A DNA stretch of 13,346 nucleotides, from assembly GCA_002308635.1 (NCBI GenBank), contig DBWG01000122.1, positions 15,591 to 28,936 of the forward strand. Reading direction: 5' to 3'. Positions 1-5,658 of the stretch are shown piece by piece. Below the pieces are notes generated by a model. The model was not told the origin of the DNA. It made no database searches and was given only the letters and a program-made list of their open reading frames with translations. Every line of letters starts with the position of its first letter. Positions within the stretch are counted from its first letter, which is position 1. The position numbers and the translations under genes were made by a program. Source of the stretch: Ruminococcaceae bacterium UBA1244. Lineage in GTDB: Bacteria; Bacillota; Clostridia; Oscillospirales; Acutalibacteraceae.

Positions 1-581
1 TTTTCGATCGCCCAGCCGATAACGGCAGATAATATCCTTATTGAATTATGTATGCGTCTGAGAAGATTTCCCTGATCTGCCCCTCGTCCGATACACCTCT
101 GAGCGGCGGCGGTTTTTTTGAGCTGTGATCTGAATTTTGGGATGAACCTGAGTATCATTGATATCAGCAGACCGAGTTTTGGGGTTATCCTTCCGAAAAG
201 ATACATCACTCCGTCAGTTGAAGAGGTGTATCTCAGACAAATGCACCAGAGCATTATTGAAGAAAAAGCCGTGCCGGAAAAGATACCGTAAACAATAGAT
301 TCAAGTGTGAGCGGGTTGCCGTCCGAAAGATAACAGAGTATCGTCATTCCGGCATGATCAAAAAGCGGGTTGATGAATACTATGAGCAGCGCCATCGGCA
401 TTATCATAAACAATATGAGCTTTACCGCTTTTTTTCCGCCGGCATAAACGGCATAAAGCATTGAGCATACAAAGGATATCACAATAAATACAGGGTGCGA
501 GATGAACATTGTAAAAAGCATCACCGAAAGAAAAAATGTCAGGTGAACCATGGGATGATATCCCGAAAACGCTTTCTGCAT
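1..581 (-). CDS. ecfT: ECF transporter transmembrane (T) subunit, C-terminus beyond window edge
   Basis: The frame starts at ATG 579-581 and runs off the left edge, giving 193 residues without a stop. It resembles the T subunit of energy-coupling-factor importers, which couples two ATPases to a substrate-binding S subunit in the membrane. Visible are hydrophobic segments at about residues 12-47, 53-70, 92-117 and 133-147, the NPLFDHAG motif (71-78), RFIPKF (145-150) and then a basic stretch with AQRCIGRG (160-167), in the place of the Arg-containing coupling motifs that contact the ATPases. A weak ribosome site (AGGAAGTGAG) precedes the start, 12 bases after the stop of the DUF4430 gene, so both are co-transcribed under the cobalamin riboswitch. 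Corrinoid as substrate is inferred from that context alone. The ATPase and S subunit genes are not in view and may follow beyond the edge. Confidence 0.85.
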   Translation of the reverse strand, partial: MQKAFSGYHPMVHLTFFLSVMLFTMFISHPVFIVISFVCSMLYAVYAGGKKAVKLILFMIMPMALLIVFINPLFDHAGMTILCYLSDGNPLTLESIVYGIFSGTAFSSIMLWCICLRYTSSTDGVMYLFGRITPKLGLLISMILRFIPKFRSQLKKTAAAQRCIGRGADQGNLLRRIHNSIRILSAVIGWAIE

Positions 582-593
582 ATATCTCACTTC

Positions 594-1508
594 CTAAAAC
601 ACAATGTCATTTCCGAGAGCGCAGGTGTAGTGCCAGACGATCTCATCTCCGTCACTGACCTTACAATCGGAACAGCCGTAAGACGGTATCTCACCGTTTA
701 TGCTGTATACCCAGCCGGACGCACTGCCGCAGTCGAATTCATATAGGTTATATATTCCCTCGATATAGGCTGTATTGTAGAGCGGGGTCATTGTAAATTC
801 AAGATGTATCCTTCTGTCAGTGCATACCCGTTTTGTAATATCAAATACGCTTTCGCCGGGATCGTACCCGATAGTGACGGGTGAAAGTATTATCCCGTCC
901 GACGGAACGATAGGACGCTTATTCTTTGCCAGATCGTCTATGTGTTCGTTCAGCACTGAACATTCTATCGAAAAAGTACATTGGTGTTTGTTCTCTTCCT
1001 GTGATGATACAGGTATCTCTTCTGAGATCTCTTCCGGAATTTCTTCTGTGTATTCTTCGGAGCTTTCTGACGGCGCTTCTGCGGTGCTTTCTTCGGAGCT
1101 TTCTGACGGCGCTTCTGCGGTGCTTTCTTCGGAGAACTCTTCAATAATACCTGCGGAAGTATCTTCGATGACAGTTTCCTGTGTCTCTCCAATGCTGCTT
1201 TCGGGAACGTCTTCGGCACTTACTTCTGCTGTCTCTTCAGAACTTTGTTCAGTAGAGGTATCAGAAGTTAGAGGAATACTTTTTTCAGGAACGGATATTT
1301 CAGCTATACCGGCAGAATCTTCCGGAGCCGGAGAGGATACTTCCGATACAGCAGCAGTACCGGAAGCGTGAGGTACGCTTCCGGCAGGTGCTTGTGTATT
1401 TTTCTTTATTTCGGGACCGTCGGCAAGAAAAAATACCGCCGTGAGTATTAGAACGATCACAGAAACAACAATTATATGTTTACCGTGCTTTTTTATGAAT
1501 TCTGACAT
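594..1508 (-). CDS. Membrane-anchored DUF4430 (transcobalamin-like beta domain) protein with acidic stalk
   Basis: This 304-residue protein has three parts. Residues 1-10 are short and basic, followed by one hydrophobic segment (11-29) that likely anchors it with the C-terminus outside. Residues 36-173 form a low-complexity stalk rich in Ser, Glu, Thr and Pro, including two copies of STAEAPSESSEE (129-152). Residues 177-300 form a DUF4430 domain with its hallmarks: GESVFDITKR (218-227), SGWVYSINGEIPSYGCSD (264-281), DGDEIVWHYT (286-295) and the end LGNDI. The family is related to the C-terminal beta domain of transcobalamin and intrinsic factor. It lies 24 bases after the barrel protein and just before ecfT, so I infer a tethered corrinoid-binding relay between wall and transporter. 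Cysteines at 177, 183, 229, 260, 279, 282 and 296 could form disulfides. It could instead bind another ligand; no binding residue is proven. The start has an AAGGCGGG-type ribosome site. Confidence 0.85.
   Translation of the reverse strand: MSEFIKKHGKHIIVVSVIVLILTAVFFLADGPEIKKNTQAPAGSVPHASGTAAVSEVSSPAPEDSAGIAEISVPEKSIPLTSDTSTEQSSEETAEVSAEDVPESSIGETQETVIEDTSAGIIEEFSEESTAEAPSESSEESTAEAPSESSEEYTEEIPEEISEEIPVSSQEENKHQCTFSIECSVLNEHIDDLAKNKRPIVPSDGIILSPVTIGYDPGESVFDITKRVCTDRRIHLEFTMTPLYNTAYIEGIYNLYEFDCGSASGWVYSINGEIPSYGCSDCKVSDGDEIVWHYTCALGNDIVF
1061..1132. repeat. Perfect 36-bp tandem duplication in the stalk of the DUF4430 protein
   Basis: Positions 1061-1096 and 1097-1132 are identical. On the minus strand they encode two in-frame copies of STAEAPSESSEE. 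Identity at DNA level points to a recent duplication, and probably to length variation of the stalk between strains. Confidence 0.95.
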
Positions 1509-1532
1509 TTTTTCCCGCCTTCCGGTGAAGAA

Positions 1533-4001
1533 TCAGTTTTTTTCTCTTTTCTTTGAAAATGCAAAAATGCCCGCTGCTAACGAGAACATAACAATTGACG
1601 CTGCAAATGCTGTGGAAGTGCTGTCGCCTGTTTTGAAATTATCATTTGAAGGATCGGGAATTCTTGATGATACATCCGGTTCAGAACTCTGCTGAGAAGA
1701 TTCCTCAGCGGACTTCTTTACGTTAACGTCCGTCATATCAAAGTAAGCGTTCTTATTGCTGTAGAACCTGTAGGCAGCTGCAAGTGCGGAATATGCCTGT
1801 GTGGTCGAAAGAGCATTTGCTTCGCCGTTTTCATAATGAGAGAATTTCAGTTCATCTTCAACAAGATAGCGGAAAAGCGAACCGTAGGCATTATATCCGT
1901 CTCCTGAAAAACGCTCGTCTGATATGGGGTCAATGTCGAGTGAACAGAGTGCAAGGATGACCTGAGAGCTGCTTTCGGAGTCATAGCTGCCGTATGACGA
2001 GAATTTTCCGCTGCCGTCTTTCAAATAAGAATATCTGAACATTTCGGACAGGAAATAGATAGCTTTGTCTGCGGCAACTATTATGTGAGGATCAACATTT
2101 TCCTTATCCTTGTAATAAGGTGCAAGAGCCTGAAGCGCCATAGCAGTCAGGTCGGCATCAGAACCGTCACCCTTGTCTGACCATGTGTCAATAGTCCAGC
2201 CGCCGTCGGACTTCTGAGCAGAGAGGATATCATCTATCAGGCTTTCTCTTATGCCGTCAGGAACCTCGTAGTTGTTTGTATCAAGTGCAATAAGCGCATA
2301 TATTGAGCCGTTTACACCCTGCTTTCTGACATATTCAAGGTCGGTGAGCGGTGAGACAAGATCATAGCCGTAAAAATCAGAAGCGTCTATGCCTAATGAG
2401 GTAAGAGCTGTAACAACACCGGAATTTACTGTTGAACGGGTGGCACTGAGCTTGCTGCTGCCGTTTTCATCGAGAGCTTTCTTTACGCTTTCAACATAGG
2501 TATTCTTAATTTCGTCATCAGCGATGCCGAAACGGGCGGCATTGATTACTGTCCATTCGTTTCCGAAAACAAGCTCACGGCCGCAAACATCATAGAACGA
2601 ATCTATGAACGCTTCTGCTGCGATCGCACTTTTTTTATCATACAGGCTGTTGAAATATCCTTCGCAGGCAATGAGCTTTCCATAATTTGTAACCTCTGAT
2701 CTCTGACTTTCAGAAAGGGAATCATATTTTTCTCTTGCAGAACGTATGGAATATTCGCTGAATCTGCTCACTTCTCCAATGCTGTCGATAAGATATATGG
2801 TCTCAAGAACATCCCTGTCTTCTGCCTCTGAAAGGCTTTTTAGCATTTCTTCAGCCTCGACAAGATCATTATAGTTATTTACCAATTCTTTCTTTTCATC
2901 CGAAAGTGCATCATATTTTTTACGTGCTTCCATAACATAGCCTTCCGTTCTTTTGGAAAAAGGCTTGACCCAGCTGATAAGATAACAGACTTCCTGGACA
3001 TCACCATCGTTGTACAGGCTCATGATCTCATGAAATCTGCGCTCAGCTTCCTGAAGGACATCATAGTTTGTGACAAATGCCAGCTTTTCTTCGGTAAGCG
3101 AATCACAATATGTCCTTGCCAGAAAAATCGGTATTTTGCTGTCTACGGTGACAGTGCCGATATCGTCGATCATTTCGATAGCTTTTTGGACGGCATTATA
3201 AGTGCCTGATTTTAAAACATTGAACGAATAGACCGTCTCTTCTGCGTTATTGTAGTTGCTCTGCATCCAGGACGGATTTGCGACACCTATGTATATCTTA
3301 TCGCCGTCTTTAACTTCTATTTTCTGACCGGGCTTGTAGTCAGTGCCGGGCTGGGTCGGGGTGTATTCATTCTTATAGACCTTTGCACGATAGGCTTTGT
3401 TATTTACTTCGGGTGTAACGATTATGCTGTCGGTGCTTTCGACTACAACAATATTGTAGGTAATATCAACATCATAAAGATCGCCTTCAACATTTCCGTT
3501 TACGACCTTTACATCCGAAAGCGTGGTATCGGATCCGGACCAGTCATAGCCCAAGTCTGCTCCCCATGAACAGCTATATAAAAAGCTGAGTATATCACCG
3601 TTTTCAAGCTTTCCTGAGCTTGCGGTGTATGCAGAAATGCCCTCGTCTGTTATCCAGTCGTCAAGCATCATCATCCAGCCGCCCATTGAACCGCCGTCTT
3701 CGGCAGAAAGACCGTTTATCTCGGTTATGTAGCCGTTTTCTGCACCGGTCTGGGTATAGCCGTGTGATTCAAGCACCTTTAAAAATGCTGATTCTGCGGT
3801 AGTGTCACTGTCAAAAGGTACCCATTCATCAACAAGTGTGTTGACCCAGTCTGCCCCGTCTTCTAAGGACAAAGTCTCATTTCTGATAATTATTCTGATC
3901 TTCTGAGACTCTTCATTTTCCGCACTGACCGGAAGCGCAAACATAGTGCATGACAAAGCGCACACTGTCAGCAAAGATAAAAATTTAGTCTTTTTGTTCA
4001 T
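1533..4001 (-). CDS. Secreted transcobalamin-like protein: DUF4430, helical repeats, alpha/alpha barrel, C-terminal anchor
   Basis: This 822-residue surface protein starts with a signal peptide (basic 1-6, hydrophobic 7-23, likely cut after VSA at 27). Residues 62-150 look like DUF4430: TTAESAFLKVLESHGY, GGWMMMLDDW (107-116) and ENGDILSFLYS (133-143). Residues 160-262 look like a beta-sandwich spacer. Three helical repeats follow at about 296-323, 360-387 and 423-450, each with a Y/C-D-S/A-L-S/T-E core and a later NY motif. Residues 478-750 resemble a terpenoid-cyclase-like alpha/alpha barrel: LSAQKSDGGW (593-602), SDADLTAMALQALA (614-627) and SSSQVILALCSLDIDP (677-692). The cyclase DxDDTA motif appears as DADLTA, and the protein is exported, so it is probably a binder and not an enzyme. 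The tail has a Ser/Pro linker, NFKTGD (788-793), a membrane segment (796-815) and KKREK, like a sortase signal. Barrel plus DUF4430 is the transcobalamin/intrinsic-factor architecture in reverse order. Cobalamin binding is inferred from this and from the riboswitch. An AGGAGG site lies 17 bases after the upstream gene. Confidence 0.88.
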   Translation of the reverse strand: MNKKTKFLSLLTVCALSCTMFALPVSAENEESQKIRIIIRNETLSLEDGADWVNTLVDEWVPFDSDTTAESAFLKVLESHGYTQTGAENGYITEINGLSAEDGGSMGGWMMMLDDWITDEGISAYTASSGKLENGDILSFLYSCSWGADLGYDWSGSDTTLSDVKVVNGNVEGDLYDVDITYNIVVVESTDSIIVTPEVNNKAYRAKVYKNEYTPTQPGTDYKPGQKIEVKDGDKIYIGVANPSWMQSNYNNAEETVYSFNVLKSGTYNAVQKAIEMIDDIGTVTVDSKIPIFLARTYCDSLTEEKLAFVTNYDVLQEAERRFHEIMSLYNDGDVQEVCYLISWVKPFSKRTEGYVMEARKKYDALSDEKKELVNNYNDLVEAEEMLKSLSEAEDRDVLETIYLIDSIGEVSRFSEYSIRSAREKYDSLSESQRSEVTNYGKLIACEGYFNSLYDKKSAIAAEAFIDSFYDVCGRELVFGNEWTVINAARFGIADDEIKNTYVESVKKALDENGSSKLSATRSTVNSGVVTALTSLGIDASDFYGYDLVSPLTDLEYVRKQGVNGSIYALIALDTNNYEVPDGIRESLIDDILSAQKSDGGWTIDTWSDKGDGSDADLTAMALQALAPYYKDKENVDPHIIVAADKAIYFLSEMFRYSYLKDGSGKFSSYGSYDSESSSQVILALCSLDIDPISDERFSGDGYNAYGSLFRYLVEDELKFSHYENGEANALSTTQAYSALAAAYRFYSNKNAYFDMTDVNVKKSAEESSQQSSEPDVSSRIPDPSNDNFKTGDSTSTAFAASIVMFSLAAGIFAFSKKREKN

Positions 4002-4018
4002 TTCTGTTCCTCCTGTTT

Positions 4019-4306
4019 TTATGGATGATTTTCGGGATCGTCAGTTTCTGCATTGTCCTTGGCAGAAGATCTTTTTTGAAGCTTTTGCTGCTTTCTCCGT
4101 TTTTCACGTTTGAGACGGCTTTTTTCTCTGGGGGAGATAAGCGGAGGTTCTTTTAGACCTGCTGCTTCAAGCGCTCTCGGCCAGGGTCCCAGCATTTGTT
4201 TGATAAAACATACCTCGCCGCCGCTGAAGTCGCTCCTTTTTGGGAGTCTTTGCAGTTCCTCCGATCTGTTTTTTAAAAGAATAAGAGCTTCCTGTTTTTT
4301 TTCCAT
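4019..4306 (-). CDS. Small basic protein with homing-endonuclease-associated-repeat-like motif
   Basis: I chose ATG 4304-4306 because GGAG (minus strand, 4316-4319) sits nine bases upstream. An in-frame start near 4444 would place the coding region across the terminator. The 95-residue product has a helical N-terminus (2-20), then LPKRSDFSG (21-29), FIKQMLGPWPRALEAAGLK (34-52) and a lysine/arginine-rich tail (57-80) ending acidic. The R-LP-x-R-x-DF and GxWxxALEAAGL pattern matches what I know of the homing-endonuclease-associated repeat (HNH_repeat), a nucleic-acid-binding helical module. No nuclease motif is present. It is the first gene after the cobalamin riboswitch and its terminator, 17 bases before the transcobalamin-like gene, so it belongs to that operon. 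Its role there is unknown; an accessory nucleic-acid-binding or regulatory role is possible but not shown. Confidence 0.75.
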   Translation of the reverse strand: MEKKQEALILLKNRSEELQRLPKRSDFSGGEVCFIKQMLGPWPRALEAAGLKEPPLISPREKSRLKREKRRKQQKLQKRSSAKDNAETDDPENHP

Positions 4307-4320
4307 AATTATCTTCTCCA

Positions 4321-4356
4321 AATAAAAATGCTTTCTCTGCAAAAGCAAAGAAAGCA
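4321..4356 (-). terminator. Rho-independent terminator in the cobalamin leader
   Basis: On the minus strand a 12-bp stem (4345-4356 with 4329-4340, one G-U pair) closes a TTTT loop and is followed by TTTTTATT (4328-4321). It lies between the riboswitch aptamer and the first ribosome binding site, so it is the likely expression platform: ligand-bound RNA would end here. I did not find a strong antiterminator by eye. A second small hairpin (7 bp, 4382-4388 with 4395-4401) lies just upstream and may take part. Confidence 0.85.
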
Positions 4357-4460
4357 CAACTGACCGCACGCAAATAACGCCCTGTACCGTTTTTGATACA
4401 GAACAAAACAAGTATCCGATCGGCTGCACTTCTTCTTCGTCCAAGACTGCGTTTCCCTGT

Positions 4461-4577
4461 TTGTACGGAAGTATTCTGGCTTACGGAAATGTTCCGATCA
4501 CAGTAATGACGGTTGCTCCGGAATTTCACCGGATTCCCAATTACCTACCGACCTCAGCGGGTCATCGTACCGTACAA
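4461..4577 (-). promoter_or_regulatory. Cobalamin riboswitch aptamer, compact
   Basis: Read on the minus strand, the conserved cobalamin core is present: GGGAA, then GGTGAAATTCC (4530-4520), ACTGTGA (4504-4498) and the B12 box AAGCCAGAATAC (4482-4471). The closing stem pairs TTGTACGG (4577-4570) with CCGTACAA (4468-4461). Between these ends the aptamer is only 117 bases, so peripheral stems are short or missing. Cobalamin riboswitches normally turn expression off when B12 is bound; the terminator at 4321-4356 fits that. The gene-free stretch 4307-4616 is filled by this leader: promoter, aptamer, a linker with one small hairpin, the terminator and the first ribosome site. The downstream genes are the strongest clue that the operon handles corrinoids. 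Confidence 0.92.
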
Positions 4578-4582
4578 GACAA

Positions 4583-4611
4583 ACTATAACAGATATCTTT
4601 CCGGGTGTCAA
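4583..4611 (-). promoter_or_regulatory. Promoter of the cobalamin-riboswitch operon
   Basis: On the minus strand TTGACA (4611-4606) and TATAGT (4588-4583) are separated by exactly 17 bases, close to the vegetative sigma consensus. Transcription would begin near 4576, directly at the 5' strand of the aptamer closing stem. The -35 box lies six bases beyond the bofA stop codon. Confidence 0.85.
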
Positions 4612-4616
4612 TATTT

Positions 4617-4877
4617 TTAAAGAAGTATCTGCAGCAAAAGCATTGCTGTAACTCCGGGGATACCCAAAAAAGCCGAACAGGCAACAGACAGCCGGCTGAC
4701 GGGGATATCAACTCCTGTAAAAAGCGAACATATATTCACTGCTGCAAGACTCAGCAAACCAATAAGCATCGAAAGCAGGGCGCTGCGTACCGGATGGCGG
4801 CTGCCCATGATCTTATGGATAATGATAAACGCTAATAACACAGATAAACAAACAAGTACCATTGCCTGAACAGACAT
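4617..4877 (-). CDS. bofA: BofA-family membrane protein (pro-sigma-K processing inhibitor family)
   Basis: The 86-residue product has three hydrophobic segments (about 4-22, 32-52 and 66-86). Its C-terminal part matches the BofA family: AAVNICSLFTGVDIPVS (45-61) and then FLGIPGVTAMLLLQ (70-83). In Bacillus subtilis BofA holds the intramembrane protease SpoIVFB inactive in the outer forespore membrane during sporulation. BofA-like genes also occur in Clostridia that lack the full SpoIVFB/sigma-K circuit, so the role here is uncertain. The start is ATG 4875-4877 with GGAGG seven bases upstream. It stands alone: a terminator-like hairpin separates it from the upstream run, and the strong promoter of the riboswitch operon follows its stop. 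Confidence 0.85.
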   Translation of the reverse strand: MSVQAMVLVCLSVLLAFIIIHKIMGSRHPVRSALLSMLIGLLSLAAVNICSLFTGVDIPVSRLSVACSAFLGIPGVTAMLLLQILL

Positions 4878-4903
4878 TGTTCTTCCTCCGATGTTTTTTA
4901 TTA

Positions 4904-4909
4904 ACTATA
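4904..4909 (-). promoter_or_regulatory. Possible -10 box upstream of bofA
   Basis: TATAGT on the minus strand (4909-4904) lies between the hairpin at 4935-4962 and the bofA ribosome site. No good -35 box is seen 16-18 bases upstream. In wider context it reads CATATAGT, which resembles a sigma-E-type -10, but no matching -35 is at the right spacing. Tentative. Confidence 0.3.
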
Positions 4910-4934
4910 TGTTCAGGCGGTTTATTACATTACA

Positions 4935-4962
4935 AAAGACTGCACATTTTTGTGCAGTCTTT
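4935..4962 (-). terminator. Hairpin terminator after the cca-to-4971 gene run
   Basis: A perfect 12-bp inverted repeat (4935-4946 with 4951-4962) closes a 4-base loop nine bases after the stop codon at 4971. The minus-strand transcript continues TTTTG, a short U tract counting the last stem bases. It probably ends the long housekeeping transcript. The stem is symmetrical, but no plus-strand gene ends here. Confidence 0.75.
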
Positions 4963-4970
4963 AAGGTGCG

Positions 4971-5654
4971 TCATTCATTATTCCTTACGCAGTAGATATT
5001 GTCGAGGATCATTCTTTCTGCAGTTTCCTCTCCGAAAAGTTCCTTCCAGAAATCAACAGCCGATCCGCCCTCAGACAACAATCTTTCGGCAAATTCCCTG
5101 CGCTTTTCGATTTTTTGTGAAGGATCACAGTCTGCCGTGCCTTCAAGCTTTGCAATCATAGTTCTGAGGTACTTTATGGAAGCATCGGTAAAGCGGTTTG
5201 TTGCAAGTCTTCCGTGTTTATGATAGCTGCACGGATAGATAACATCGTCATACCAACGAGGCTCATCATTTTCCTTGTCTTTAAGATCGCTGTCACATTC
5301 CCTGATGACCTGAAAATCAATAAGATCCTCTTCCGGATACGGCTCAAGCTGAACATCGTAAAGCTCTGCGATAAATGTTTCTGCGCCGCCGGCACTGATC
5401 CAGTCCATATTGAACAGCGGGACATCCTTGTTATCCGCACAGATGACCACAGTCTGCATTTTTACTACTCCGCCGAATGCCTTCATGCCAATGGTACAAA
5501 GGTGTCCGATGCCCTCTATATCGTAAACACTCGTAACGAATTTGAAGCCTTTCCTTTTCATAACGGCATCAGAGCCGATATCCTTTTTTGTAAGTGTAAA
5601 ATGATTCTCAAGCAGTCTGACTGCAAGCTTATCAAGAGAAATATGAGTTCCCAT
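4971..5654 (-). CDS. Protein resembling the bilin reductase / red chlorophyll catabolite reductase fold; function unknown
   Basis: I chose ATG 5652-5654, four bases after the rnr stop, with AGG eight bases upstream; a start at 5711 would overlap rnr by 53 bases. The 227-residue product has no signal peptide or membrane segment. Three stretches recall ferredoxin-dependent bilin reductases and red chlorophyll catabolite reductase: KMQTVVICADNKDVPLFNMD (65-84, aspartate D84 where bilin reductases have a conserved Asp), WISAGGAETFIAELYDVQLEP (85-105), and a C-terminal FWKELFGEETAERMI (202-216) like the family's FG-E-x-A-E end. Family members reduce open-chain tetrapyrroles. This is recognition by eye without alignment, so the family call is tentative and no substrate can be named. 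It is the last gene of the run from cca, translationally close to rnr. Confidence 0.6.
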   Translation of the reverse strand: MGTHISLDKLAVRLLENHFTLTKKDIGSDAVMKRKGFKFVTSVYDIEGIGHLCTIGMKAFGGVVKMQTVVICADNKDVPLFNMDWISAGGAETFIAELYDVQLEPYPEEDLIDFQVIRECDSDLKDKENDEPRWYDDVIYPCSYHKHGRLATNRFTDASIKYLRTMIAKLEGTADCDPSQKIEKRREFAERLLSEGGSAVDFWKELFGEETAERMILDNIYCVRNNE

Positions 5655-5658
5655 TTTT

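Noticed and set aside
820..1371. Plus-strand serine-rich open frame of 183 codons
   Set aside because: It is antisense to the low-complexity stalk of the DUF4430 gene; the minus-strand frame has an anchor, a known domain and operon context.
1750..2570. Active terpene or squalene cyclase
   Set aside because: The barrel is on an exported protein, the DxDDTA motif is DADLTA, and no isoprenoid genes are nearby; a binding role fits better.
4307..4444. Longer start for the small HNH_repeat-like protein
   Set aside because: The extension would translate through the riboswitch linker and terminator, and the ATG at 4306 has a well-placed GGAG.
4904..4935. Sigma-E sporulation promoter for bofA
   Set aside because: CATATAGT resembles the -10, but no acceptable -35 element is at the required spacing.
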